Part shown: in pieces, positions 45,346 through 57,566 of the stretch | Numbering within the stretch: position 1 is the stretch's first letter | How the letters are laid out: every line of letters begins with the position of its first letter | NCBI GenBank assembly: GCA_030737835.1 | Contig: CM060850.1 | Span: forward strand, 11,893,571 to 11,957,570 | Reading direction: 5' to 3' | DNA: 64,000 bases | Origin: Acorus gramineus | Taxonomy: Eukaryota > Streptophyta > Magnoliopsida > Acorales > Acoraceae | The notes under the pieces: model-generated | What the model was told of the DNA's origin: nothing | Database searches by the model: none | Seen by the model: the letters and a program-made list of their open reading frames with translations, nothing else | Program-made: the position numbers and the translations under genes

Positions 45346-45651
45346 TGTTGTAAACTAAATAGAATATAATATATAAGAGTATATAAACAAACCACACAAG
45401 CATATAGAAGAGAAGTAGAGAGAAATTCTTATTCACTATTTGTTAATTGAATACAAAAGAGAATCCCTCTATTTATAGGGTGCATAGAGGAATCCCAAAG
45501 GTGGAGAGTTACAAGTCTATAGAGGTGAGGGGGAGATAGTGGAGCAATAATGGGAGTGTTATGGAATAGAAGAGTGGGAGAGGTTATGGAGTTGAAGAGT
45601 GGGGGAGGTTATGGGTTAGAGAAGTGGTGGTTATCCACCATATTCACAACA
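45346..45651 (-). repeat. 5' LTR of the copia element
   Basis: 306 bases. Near-identical to the 3' LTR; the primer-binding region lies directly inside it. Confidence 0.92.
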
Positions 45652-45656
45652 GTGTG

Positions 45657-48600
45657 GATATTGTTTGAAGCTCATCTAGACTTTTATTCAATTTTTAGAA
45701 AAAAAATATTTTTTTTTCAATGAATAGTGTGGTTGCTGGATGTGCGCTCCCAATAATAAAAGGAAAATGGTACAGCCGTTTTTTTTTTTTTGACATAAAT
45801 GTGGTCATTACTATTTCAAATAGAATAATGTCCGAAGGAAATGAGGGGACATGGATTTAAATATAAAATGTTATACTCAATCTTATTATAGTCCCAAATG
45901 CATTCCACTCATATTTTTAATTAATTTTCAATTACGTACATTATCTAATGAGTTATGAATTTTTAAAAGTTGAAGTATCTAGTCCAATAAATTGAATGAT
46001 ATCTTTTATAAAAAAATGTATATATATCTAGTTAGAGTAAATGGAGGCATCTCGTTTGATTCAATTTAGAGGGATTATATATTAAGAAAAAGAATTAAAG
46101 GGACTAGTTTGTAATTCTTCTGTTATACAATAACTTTAATGTAACTTCAGAGCCGCTGACATGATCACAAAGGACATCCACCAAGGCACCAACCACACCA
46201 TTTAAGGGACCTATGTGTGATTGTTTTATTATATAAAGACTATAATGCAATGTTTAATTGTTTTTTTACTTTACAAAGTAAAGTCGTGCAATGTTTAATT
46301 GTTTTTTTACTTTACAGTGTAAACGACTTTTTTGACGTCGAGTTTAATTTTTGACGTCGTGTAAACATAGTGAACAGAATTTTAAACTCCTGTTTGATTG
46401 GATAGGTGGCATCCATTTATTGGATGGAAACCCTGTTTCCTGTTACCATGGGAAACAGGGAATCCAAACCCCTTTTTAGCAGTCCTCATATAGTCCCATA
46501 TACGAAATGAGTTTATATGTTTCATAACACGAAATACATACATATCTCTTTTTTTTTTACTTTTTCTATAAATGAGTTCATACAATTAATTGAATGATAT
46601 ATTTCATTTTATAGAGATACATGTCATGTTACATGAAAATATACACCTTCAAAAATGAAAATCAAAAGATGTGGTGACTGCACGTGGGCCAACTTGCGTG
46701 ATTGTCTCTGACATTTTCTATAAACAAATATAATGCATCTTTGCATATAACCTCCTAGAAAATCTTTTATATTTGAAAAACCATTTACTAAACAAACTAT
46801 ATTGAAGAATCACCTAAATTGATCAGTTTCATAACTATGATAAGAAGATTTCTGCTTCCAAGGAATCTAGTTACAATAGATTTTATGAAAAGAGAAAAGT
46901 TGTCTGAAATGTAAAAAATGAACACATAAACAAAACGTTTCAAATGAATGTTTCACCAGAAGAACAATGCAAAATGAATGCGAAGATAACTTTTAGGACT
47001 AGTTTGGTTGCTTCGGTTTAGAAAGTGAGACAAATTTTATTTAAGGTGTAAAAAAATGAACACAAGAACAGAATATTCTAACACAATTTCACTGGTTTTC
47101 AACTTACACCCACTGCCCAATTGAATTTCCATGATAAACCTGAATACCAATCTAGATTAAAATTAGATAAATAGTGAACAGTGAACAATTATCCTACTGT
47201 GTAAGTGTGACAGCCATAATCAATCAATATGTGGCTAATTATTATGAAATCCGTATTTGTGTATGTATATGTTATGCAACAGGTTGGGTAAGATATCATC
47301 ATTGCTTGATGTGCGGGTAAATTTTTTTTTTTAAAAAAAGATGCACACAATCAATACCCTTGATATTTTTAATTCATTTATATGTGATATAATATATCAT
47401 CTTATACATACATAAACGATATAATGAAAAAATTTAATATTGATTAAATAAATTATTTATAAAATTTATTATAAAATTACACATAAATGATATATGTTAC
47501 AACTGAAAATGAGTTTTTTTGTACATATACCCCTCAATCAACCTTATATTGTAAAAATACCTAATTTAAAACTCTCAAACCAACAATATCGCTCGAATGG
47601 ATTAAAAAATGAAGTTTATGTATAATTTAAACCTTTTTGAATAATATTATTGGAAATACTAAATCATCAGAGATAGTTTACTAAAATGTGATTTTTTAGG
47701 AGTATATACACAAAAAAAACCATTAAGATTGGGTGGATATTGATAATATTATCCAATTTATATATAGATATAAAAAAAATCAAGAATTAAATTATTCATG
47801 AAATTCTTTAAAAATTCATAAATTTCAGGTATAGCTCCAATTGGGGTAATCAATAGCTCGTTGGAAAGATCTTTTTGATATATACTGATTACTGTAAAAT
47901 AATTTTTCTTAAAAATGAATATTACACAATAGAAAGTGACATATATCATTGAAACTCAGCTCAAAATTACTATTTATCATCTATATTCCATGATTATCTC
48001 CATCTCAATCTAATAAAAATAATAACAATAAAAAATATGATGATATGGCACGATCACCACCATTAATTCAATATATCATTAATATAGATAGATAGAGGAT
48101 ATTAAAAAGATAGATGTGATGAATATCTCATATTATCTTTTGACATTTTGTAAATATGTGTATTTTTCCTTTCTTATCCTTAACGTAAAATTAAACGTTC
48201 ACAAATAACTAAAGATAAAATTGAAAATGAAGATGTTACGCATGAAAGAATGGACTTAAAAACTTAAATACTTTCGGTTAGTATAATAAATAGAAATAGA
48301 TAAATGAGAAAGTGTGGTCCACTCTACAAAAGTAGAGAGGGTTAGGCAATAGTAGGACGGACTATAAAATGAGGATATTGTTACGTCCAATCCACTTTTC
48401 AGCCCTAAGTGTTTTAAATTTTTAAAAAATAGTATACCTCATCTAATGAGATACATGTTTTTATAAAAAATGAATTATATACTCTAATACATTGCATAGA
48501 TACATTTATAGACAATGTGAAAAGAATTTATCGAAGCAATCTTGCTAAGGTGAGTATATGCTCTGATAATTTTTTATCGACGCAAATGAAACTGAAATTG

Positions 48601-49579
48601 AGGTTGAAATAAAAACTTTTTGTAACAACACTCATTGTAATTTGGTAAAATATTAATAAATTTTAATTAATTATGATATGTGTATGTGTCAAGTAGTTTG
48701 ATTATGAATTAAATTATTTATATTTATATATATAACCATAGTACATTATTATTTCATTTTGAAAATTGTTACACTTTTTTTTGTAAAAATAGTAAACATT
48801 ACTAATGAGGTATATGTTTTGATGAAAAATGTATATTACTTCACTTCAATTGACTTTAATGAACCCATTTTTAGTAAGTGAAATTTTTTTTTAATGAGAT
48901 ATAAATGTATATACTTAACTGGATAGCTAATGAGGTATAAACTACATTTGAGACTTTAAAAATAATCGTATGTAATGGCGCCCTTTCATTTTTTGTTTAT
49001 GTAACTTTTGATTGGTCCGTGGATTGATATTTGGGTATAAAATAGTATTGTCTATCTATAAATGTATTTATCTATTTGGTTAGCTTTCTCTTTTTTTTCT
49101 CTATGTTATTGAATTGCAAATGAACATTAAAATATATATTATTTTTTTCTTATTTTTCTAAAAAGATTTAAAAGAGACAATTAACATCATTTTTTTTAAC
49201 TTTGTAAAAACATATTTTTAAATTTCTTGTATGTAAATTTAAAAATAATACTTTGAAAAGATGTATAATTTGATTAATGATACTTTGCTTAATTAAAAAA
49301 TTTAAATTATCTAAGTTTTCCCCCACTATGAATAATTTCTAGCTTCGCCACTCGCTAGATCCCACCAGAAAAAAAAAAAAAAAATTGTCTCACGAAAGTT
49401 GATTTCTTACACCAAACCTAAATTAACAACCATGCTTGTTCTTAAAGATAATGTTTCCTACACCCAGTCCAATTCAACATTGTGTATAGTATAAATTTGA
49501 GCTAGGATCCAACTCTGTGTACCAGCCCTGCTGCACATGTGAGATGAAGATGATGAGAATCTACACTATTGGACACTAG
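45657..49579. other. Gene-poor region with MITE remnants
   Basis: GTTACACTCA-family MITE pieces start near 45,870, 48,380 and 48,778 (each with an AATGAGRTA-type block). 46,210-46,500 is the inverted partner of 38.64-38.85 kb and contains CGTGCAATGTTTAATTG twice in tandem (about 46,254 and 46,289). No coding region is supported. Confidence 0.5.
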
Positions 49580-49597
49580 ACACATCAAGATGCATTT

Positions 49598-50573
49598 TTT
49601 TTTTTTGTGACAAGGCCCACGAGGGACAGATACATAACAGAACACAAAGCCCTAGAGCAACAAATACACCCCTACATGAGGGGAGGTTGAACCCGGGACG
49701 TCCTCTACGGACGGGTGCAACTTGTCCACCTCGTTAATGAGGGGACGACTAGGCCTGTCAACGGGTTGGGTCCGGGTCGGGTCGGGGTGGACCCGGACCC
49801 GGCGGGTCCGGAAAAATGTGGACCCGGACCTGTCAGACCCGGGTCGGATCCGTCCGGATCCGACCCGACCCGGATGGTTGGGTAAAAAAAAAAAAAAAAA
49901 AAGAAGAGCTCATGTATTTGTTTGTCTTATCATTCTATTTGAAATTTTTTGTAATAAAACATTATTGTTAATGAGACTATGTTTGAATATAATTTTATAC
50001 AATTCAAAAGAAGTAAATGAATTATTAAACAACATCCAAAACAATAATCACTAACATAAAAAACATATTAACCTAAATAATAAACATAACTAACCTAAAC
50101 AACATTCAAAACAATATTAACCTAAACAACATTCAAAACAATAAACACTAACATATTAACCTAAATAATAAACATAAATCATGCAACAAACTAATTAATC
50201 ATACAAATTCAAATGCTAATAAGTTAATTGTCCAAAACAAACCGATTTATAGGCTTGTTATAGTTATGATTTATGAACTTGTAGATACAAAAATAAGTTA
50301 AGTAAGAAATAAAATTATGTATCAACTAATACTAATGGTCTTATAATATATGAACATATATTAAAAAAAACAGTCGGGTCCAACGGGTCCAACGGGTCGG
50401 GGCGGGGTGGACCCGGACCCGACCCGTTTGTTTGTTCGGGTCCGCCAGGTCGGGTCCAACTTGGGTCGGGTCCAAATCGGGTCGGATATATTACTACGTG
50501 AGGAGAGGTTGAACCCGGGACGTCCTCTACGGACGGGTGCAACTTGTCCACCCCGTTAATGAAGGGCCGACGT
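49598..50573 (-). mobile_element. SINE with duplicated head around a GC-rich insert
   Basis: Perfect 18-bp direct repeats ACACATCAAGATGCATTT (49,580-49,597 and 50,574-50,591) flank the unit. On the minus strand a SINE-like body (about 49,607-49,750) has GGGTTCAACCTC, fitting a pol III B box, and ends in a poly-A tail seen as the T-run up to 49,606. Its first ~70-85 bases recur at about 50,490-50,573. Between the copies lie about 735 bases whose ends are dense in GGGTCCGGGTCGG motifs, of the kind found in plant hAT-type short elements, with a tandem AAC/CTA-rich centre (50,025-50,190). No protein is coded. Confidence 0.65.
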
Positions 50574-50591
50574 ACACATCAAGATGCATTT

Positions 50592-50977
50592 CAAAACCAT
50601 GAACTTAAAGATAGACACTTTAGGCATGAGGTCGAATGTAAAATAAAGTTTATTCATTCAAAACACAGGAGGTTGTATGGATTTTAGCAAGATTGCTAGG
50701 GGTAATATGCATTTTTCCAAAAAATAAAATAAAATGAAATTTGCATGTTTGGCTGATGTTGGGGAGGAGTGGCCTCGGATCTCTGATAATTCTCCGTCCA
50801 ATCTTCTCCTTTGATATTGTAATGGGCATTCAAATTGATGCATATAATAATATTATTATGATAGTGGTATAAAAAATTGACAATTCAATCAATATATTCT
50901 CCTTGGTATGCTACACAAGGGAATGTAGCTTGCTCAACTATCTATGTTACATATCACCAAAAAAAAAAAAAAAAAAA
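50592..50977. other. Short intergenic stretch, nothing recognised
   Basis: Ends in an A-run of about 18 bases at 50,959-50,977. Confidence 0.5.
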
Positions 50978-51382
50978 GATAAAATACATTTAGACCCTTT
51001 AAAGTTTTTGAAACCTGTAAAAACCCCCCATGAAGTTCAAAAATGTGCCGTTACACCCCCTACTTTTAAATTTTTCCTTTAATTAACTTTGTAAATATCC
51101 AAAAAAAAGAGCCAATGAATTAACTTTACATACGTTTTATGAATATTTAATACAATAACCAACTTTTTAAATACATATGGATGTATTTTTTTATAAAAAT
51201 TAACTCACACAACAGTTAATTAAAATGTGAAAACATGATAATGATTTAATTGAAATGTTAAAATTGTATTTTTGCCCCCATCTTAATGGAAAATCTAACA
51301 GCAGGGGATGTAAGTGCATGTTTTAGAACTTTATAGGGTGTATATATGTTTTAAACTTTAGGGGGTCCAAACGCAATTTATC
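50978..51382. mobile_element. 405-bp element with ~85-bp terminal inverted repeats
   Basis: Left GATAAAATACATTTAGACCC matches inverted right GGATAAATTGCGTTTGGACC. Both continue with CTTTAAAGTTT-like, ACATG/AAATG and TTACA-CCCCCT blocks. Similar in design to Mutator-like MITEs. The A-rich flanks prevent reading a target duplication. Confidence 0.65.
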
Positions 51383-51413
51383 CAAACAAAATTATCTATG
51401 TTAAATGTTCTAA

Positions 51414-51439
51414 CCCCCCCCCCCCCCCCCCCCCCCCCC
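51414..51439. repeat. Poly-C run, 26 bases
   Basis: Uninterrupted C tract, able to form quadruplex or i-motif structures, and prone to sequencing error. Confidence 0.8.
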
Positions 51440-51785
51440 AACCAAAAAACAAAAAAAAACTATGTTACATGGATATCCAAAGTCGGATTAGTATTCCAAG
51501 CGTCATCAATACGTATGTCCTTTGTCAGTTATCTTTATAATGATTAAAATATAAGGGGGTGGGAATATTTTAATCTATGTCCAATTATGTGTGTTGGTCA
51601 CGGCTTATACTAATATTGATTTTGGAGCATGTAATATTTATACAACTATAGATATAGGTATAGACTCTAACATCGGATGTAATAGTTGCTCACGTAGGGC
51701 TTTGTGACTGGGATTTTATTCTAGGCGGAGTTAGGAATGAATATGCTTTATTTTACATATGACCGCATGCCTAGGGTGTCTTTAA
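51440..51785. other. Spacer sharing a short direct repeat with 52.8 kb
   Basis: AATAGTTGCTCACGTAGGG and the following GTGACTGGGATTTT recur with changes at 52,801-52,845 on the other side of the foldback element. Confidence 0.5.
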
Positions 51786-52748
51786 GGGCGCCGATATTTT
51801 CACCCACATGGTTCTTTAATTCACCCCTCTCAAAAAAATAAAAATGTGATTTTTTAAAGATATGAACCCACCCGACCCATTCGATTTTGTAAATCATTCA
51901 TTATGTCACAGGTCGACATCACATAGTCGAATTGGTCACAGAGATTTAAGCCTTCTCTGCGACCCATTCGACTTTGTGTAGTCGTCAGTTATATACTCCA
52001 TTCGACATCGTAGAGTCGAACAGGCCACAAAAATATAACGCTCTCATGTGACTCATTCGACTTTGTGAAATCGTCAAGTATGATGTTAAGTAAAACATTT
52101 ATGCAAAGATTTTCTAAAATATTTCATATTTTTATTTAGTAATGATGATTAAAAAAATTATTATATTATAATTATGTCGTGGTTCAAATCTGGTTGACCC
52201 AACAGTTGAACTAATGATTATTGACTCATTCATTTTTTTGGGTCATTGAACGATTCGATTTTTAAAACATTTCCAATATATCACAGGTTGACATCACATA
52301 GTCGAACTGATCTCATTCGACATGTGACATAATGGACGACATCACAAAGAGATATCGAAATACTACATCATGTGATCTGTCCTTCATGATATTAAACAAC
52401 GCACCATTGTTTTGAAGATATCATTTAATTGAGAATGTTATAACACGCGAACACATTGTTCAAAACACAAAGTCGAATAGGTCATAGAGAGGGCTTTAGG
52501 TCTCTGTAACTAGTTCAACTCTGTGATGTCGACCTGTGAAACAATGAACGACTTCAAAAAGTTGAATGGGCTACAAAAAGGGCCTTAGATTTCTGTGATC
52601 AGTTCGACTCTGTGATGTCGACTTGTCACATAATGGACGACTTCACAAAGTCGAATGATCGGGATGGGGTCACTTTTAAAAAAAATCACATTCTGATTTT
52701 TTTAGAGGGGTGGGGTGAATAACCATGTGAGTGGGAATATCGGTGCCC
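51786..52748. mobile_element. 963-bp foldback element built of TCGAC-rich repeats
   Basis: The left end GGGCGCCGATATTTTCACCC matches inverted right GGGCACCGATATTCCCACTC. Inverted similarity runs through AATGTGATTTTTT, ATTCGACTTTGTGAAGTCGT, CATTATGTGACA and GTCGACATCACATAGTCGAA into the centre. Flanks TGTCTTTAA and GTTCTTTAA agree at 7 of 9 positions, compatible with a diverged 9-bp Mutator-type duplication. Within the arms the modules CATTCGACTTTGTG and TCGACATCACA-AGTCGAA recur several times. Confidence 0.7.
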
Positions 52749-53928
52749 GTTCTTTAAACCCAACGCAATACACCATTCTATTAGTTAAGGCGAGAATGAG
52801 GAATAGTTGCTCAGGTAGGGGGTTTGGTGACCGGGATTTTCTGAAATCCATACAAAACCCTAGAAACCTAACATACATAAACGAATCTAACCTTATATAT
52901 ATAATTACATTTGTACCCTTCCCCCATTAATTCCACAACCTAACCAAACTTTCATTCTTCTATCCGTTGTCATCGCTATCGCTGTCCCGATATGCTATAA
53001 TGAATTATATACTGTACTATCACATTATACACTCTAATGATGAAGTGTATAGGCGTTTGGGGGAACATTTTTTAAACTGAAGAAAGACTGTAAAACATAC
53101 TGAGTGTATCAGTGTTCAAACAATTAATGTAAAAATAGAATTGTCATAAAAGTTATAAATCAATATTTTCTCTATCAATTATCTTTGATTCATCTAAGAT
53201 ATATCAAACAATAAAATAATTACTTTTACGGGACAAATGAACAAAAAAAATCTTCTAGCTAGACTACCCAATTTCAAGATGGATCACCAAAAATATACAT
53301 ACATTGATGCCTTGTGAATTGTGATAGGCAGAGATCTAACAGTTTTGGCATTGAACAAAGTCATGCATGTATTTTGATGTACAATGTATAGTACCAACTG
53401 GGGTACCCAATTAAACTAGCTAGGGTATGAAGAATAATTCAATAAAATTAAATTATTGCCAAACACACTTAAAGAGGTCACATGTATGTGCAATTGATGA
53501 TGGCCACACTTGTTGGCCAGCTGCTATCACATGATCAAATGGAAGCTCTGATTCATGAATGTGGATCATCAGTGCAGAATTGTAATGATAAATTATTTAG
53601 CTGATGTGTTAGGGACAGTCTCACGTACAGTAGCCACGTGCTCTGGATTTTTAAAGTGTGTTTTATGTAACAAAACATAACATGCATAAAATTGAAATCC
53701 TTATGTGTTTTACAAGGACATATCATCAACGAAATAAAATTTCACATAAAACTTTATACAAGGACTATGTGTTTTACCCCCACAGTCTGTGGGTTCTGCC
53801 GTTCTGGTGGAATTCTCTTCTACCTAGTTTTCTGTGTGGCTATTCCTTTTTGTTATGTTTTGTAATTCTCTGTTGAACTCTTGTAGCTTAAATGGAAGCT
53901 CTGGCATTGGACAAATGTATGTTGTTAT
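52749..53928. other. Intergenic, no gene seen
   Basis: Contains a fragment at about 53,000-53,110 resembling the GTTACACTCA MITE family. Short frames only. Confidence 0.45.
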
Positions 53929-54156
53929 GGTGCGTTTGGTTGTGCGATTGCAAAATTGATTCTGCAGAAATCGGGGTTTTAAAACTAATTATGTAGGAAG
54001 CTCACTTTCTTAGCTTTTTAGAATTGCAGCTTTTGAGCACTATTTACCTGAAATTTGTGTTAATGAAGCTGCTACAGTAAAACTGTTTGATTACACCATT
54101 GCAAACGCAACTTCCTGCAATAGTAAATGCTGCACAATCGCGCAACCAAACGCACC
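53929..54156. mobile_element. 228-bp MITE with GGTGCGTTTGGTTGTGCGAT ends
   Basis: GGTGCGTTTGGTTGTGCGAT at the left is matched by ATCGCGCAACCAAACGCACC at the right, with one mismatch over 20 bases. A second, older copy lies at 55.8 kb. Confidence 0.8.
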
Positions 54157-54794
54157 CTAACATTTAGAAGAAAAAGAAAAGAACTGTGTGTTTTACTGTT
54201 CTTTTGTCTATTGTTGGCTTGTAAGGATAGGACTTGCCTAAAGATGAGCAAATGGGGTAGGGACTAGTTTTCCTCGCTAGGCAATGTTTCCTACCAATGT
54301 TTTTGTTGTGCGTTTTCCTTACATAAATTTATGGGAATTATTAGGTTTATCATATCTAGACTAGATGTTGGGGAATATTTTTTTCTTAAATATAAAAATT
54401 CTTAGAGATGTTAATTACTTGGTCTAGCATTGTATGGAATCAAAGGAGATCAAATAGTCTAGTATTGTATAAAATCAAGGAAAGTGGATGTTAGATTTGA
54501 ATTTTCAGTATACATGGCATTCTCTAAAAAAGAATAAGATGAGGTGTTTAAAAAAAATTAAAATTGTTAGGGTAAAAGAGGCTTTTTTTAAAACAAATTT
54601 TGATTTAGCATTCAAATTTATCTCATGTAGATTTGTGTAGTTCATTCATACCAATGAAATCCCTTGGTATCTGTGTGAAGGATAATTATCTTGATTGCTC
54701 ATGCTGTTGAGATGTGAGAATTCAAATGTTAGGGATGCAGCAAAATTATATGAGTTTTTGGCATTCAGTTCATACAATACTGATTTTTTTGCAA
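54157..54794. other. Intergenic, nothing recognised
   Basis: AT-rich with a short internal direct repeat (GTCTAGCATTGTATGGAATC / GTCTAGTATTGTATAAAATC at 54,421 and 54,458). Confidence 0.45.
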
Positions 54795-55544
54795 GGGAAA
54801 AATAGATATAACTCCTGAAAAGCTACTTAAGTTGGTTTTAGTCATTGTAAAATTGAAAAATCTCCATAGGTGCCTAGAGAGTATGTATAGTTAACGGATT
54901 TAATCTCTGAATTAAATTGCTTTAATAAATACATTCAAATAAGTCACTACAAAATATGAAAAATTCGATTTAGTTCTTTGGATGATAAAAATACCCTTGC
55001 CTTTTCATGAAATTTTTTTTGTTTTCCTATATTCACCAACGGTATAAAAAAAAGGAAAAATCGATATAATTCATTTGAAACTTATGAAAATCGGAAAAGG
55101 TCATTGTAAAATAAGTAAATCCCTTTAAAGTTAACTACAAATTTGGTTAGTGTGTTACAGTAATTTATCAAGTAAATTATATAAAGGTATTACAGTATTT
55201 GTCGTGTATGGTTAGAGTCAACAAAAAATCCGGTTAGCTTCGATTACAGTAGGGATTAAAATAAATATTGTCTAATAAGACAGGGATATGTGAGGATTTA
55301 TCAATTTTATAGGGACCTTTTTCGATTTTCATAAGTTTCTAGCTATATCGGTTTTTTGAAAATAAGGGGTGTGGCAATTCTGGTAACTTTTAATATATAA
55401 TTAAGGTTAACCATGTACTTGGTTAGTTGAGGTGACGGTAAGGACTAAAACAATATGTTTCTAATAACATAAGAATCTACGGTGATTTTCTAATTTTACA
55501 GGGATTAAAGATGATTTTTCAGGGACTTGTATCAATTTTTCCCT
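54795..55544. mobile_element. Nested pair of inverted-repeat elements
   Basis: Outer ends GGGAAAAATAGATATAACTC and inverted GGGAAAAATTGATACAAGTC; inner ends GGAAAAATCGATATAATTC (55,054) and its inverted partner ending near 55,357. Both pairs continue into GTAAAATTGAAAAATC-type blocks. A relative lies at 34.2-34.5 kb. Confidence 0.55.
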
Positions 55545-55810
55545 TTTTCAAATAAAAAAAGAATTAATATAAATCTAAAAGTCAAGGTAATTTTACATAG
55601 ATACTTTGTTTTGTTACTTGTCCTTTTATAGATAGTTATATAAATTCTACATGACTCGTGCAATTGTTGACACATGACTTTACCCAAAATATTCATTTGC
55701 ATGGTGTCACATTTTGGGAGAGAACTTTAATAATGAATAAGCTTTATGATGTTGGACATTCTTGAAATACTTGAGCCGACCTGCCACACTAGATCCACCT
55801 ATTACAATTT

Positions 55811-56039
55811 GGGTGTGTTTGGTTACGGGATTGTAAAACTGATTATGCAGTAATCTGAATTTTAAAATTGATTCTCTAAAAATTTTATCCCACAGCTTTT
55901 AAAAATCGCAACTCTTGGATTTTATTGGTCTAAAATCAGTTTGCAAGAAATTGTTACAACAAAAACTGTTTGATTTTAAAATTACAAAAATAACTCCATA
56001 CAAAATCAAAAGTTGTGCAATGCACGACCAGACGCACTC
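55811..56039. mobile_element. Older copy of the GGTGCGTTTGG MITE
   Basis: Starts GGGTGTGTTTGGTTACGGGA and ends GCACGACCAGACGCACTC. Internal blocks match the copy at 53.9 kb in order. Confidence 0.7.
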
Positions 56040-56949
56040 TTTATGATCTGCATAGAAGAACTGCACTACACCAGGCTCCGATTAGACTCAGGAGTTCGAA
56101 TTGAACAATATCTGGACCTTTAGTTTCACTTATGTGGACTCATATATAGCATGTTTTTGAATGGTCCCCTCCATCATGAATAGTTGAATAAATGGGATTT
56201 GGCACTGATAGATTCAATTCATTTTACAGTCCCATACACACTCAATCCATTTTATAACTCATTTACATTATGATATTGTAGTATATACTACACTTTAATA
56301 ATGAATGGCGTAAATTTTTTTATCATATTTTTTACATGAAAAAATAATAATAATGTATCTAAGTTTATACTTTATTTTATATAACAATATGAACTTTAAT
56401 TGAAAAGCATATAATTTTTTTAAAAATAAAAATCGATGTAGACTGTAATTAAGGCTGCATAAAGGGTTGGAGATATCATTTTCCATAACAAAATGTCGCA
56501 AATATCAAGTAAATCTCTTTTAGGCCTTGATTAATCCTCCGCGTAGGCCTATGCGAGCACAACCCACCATGCTCAGCGCCTAGTCTCTTTTCTGATTAAT
56601 TCCTGGTTGACTAATAAACTATTAAGCTACATTTTATGTTTTATATTTATTGATTAATTTTTTTATATTATCTCTATTATGTTTATATAATTAATTTTAT
56701 TTTGATGTTACTTTATTATTATTTTGTAGTCTAAAATATTATATACATAATATATATGTATATATGTATATGTATTATATTTATTTCTAATAAGTGGTTG
56801 ATTAATTCTCATTTAACCGGCTAATCTCTAATCCCTCCACCATTGTCCGACTAGCGCAGCACCGCCTAGCTCTTTTTACAGCATTGAATAAATCCATAAC
56901 AATAATTATTAAGTGGCCAGGTGTTCCACAACACATGTTCAAGATGCAT
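56040..56949. other. Intergenic with MITE-like pieces
   Basis: About 56,215-56,310 resembles the GTTACACTCA family. About 56,520-56,880 is bounded by CCTAGGC/GCCTAG-type motifs with GATTAATTC on both sides, possibly another short element. No gene is seen. Confidence 0.4.
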
Positions 56950-57566
56950 CTTAAGCCATCTTCAGCCCTTGCTCAAGTCTATATTTAAATTTCATTTAAA
57001 ATTTAAGTAAAAATTTGATTTGATATGATGTGTCTCCAACCATCACTTTGTGTTTTACTCAACTCTTTTATAAAATTCATATCTTCTAATTATTTTCTAT
57101 AAACATTTTCAAAGTCTTTCCTCAAACATTTTCACTACTCAATTTTTCTTCCCTTCAAGATATTTAAATTAAAAAATTATAATCATTCAATTTTTTTTAA
57201 AATGTAAAAATAATATTTTTTTATTAGAATAAAAATAAGAAGTTAAAAAACAAAGATGGAGACTTAAAGAAGACCATTTTTTTTTTTTTTTGGATTTCAA
57301 GAGATGGTAAAAATTTTGGGGGGTGGGAAAGCATCTAATATAATTCAACAAAAATATCATATTAAAAGAAAATGTGGAGATAAAGGAAAAAAAAAAAAGA
57401 TGTTGAAAATTTGGGTAAAGATTTGAGTCTCCCTTGATTTGGGTAAAGATTTAAGTAAAAATTTGATTTGGTATGAGTATGGGTATATGGTTGGAGAGGG
57501 TTTTGGGTGACTTTTATTTAAATTTAAATTTGAGTAAAACTTTGGGTATAGGATTGGAGATGCTCT
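56950..57566. mobile_element. MITE with GAGCATCTCCAATCC-type ends
   Basis: The right end, read inverted, starts GAGCATCTCCAATCCTATAC. The left end has AGCCATCTTCAGCCC followed, like the inverted right side, by TTTAAATTTAAAT- and AAATTTTTACTTAAAT-type blocks. Confidence 0.5.

Larger units (their letters stand above)
40013..45651 (-). mobile_element. Ty1-copia LTR retrotransposon, deleted and inactive
   Basis: Both LTRs (40,013-40,319 and 45,346-45,651) start TGTTG and end CAACA; GTGTG flanks the element on both sides (40,008-40,012; 45,652-45,656). On the minus strand the purine tract CCAAGGGGGAG abuts the left (3') LTR, and GTTATCAGCACGAGAAGC follows the right (5') LTR as the primer-binding region. 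Only the linker, reverse transcriptase and RNase H parts of pol are recognisable; gag, protease and integrase are not. About ten substitutions and one single-base gap separate the LTRs over 306 bases in a hand alignment, so insertion is fairly recent. Confidence 0.92.

Noticed and set aside
49722-50054. 110-codon frame and its counterpart at 50,315-50,551
   Set aside because: Translation of GGGTCC/GGTCGG repeats in the GC-rich insert; repetitive Arg/Gly/Pro/Asp output is a repeat artefact.
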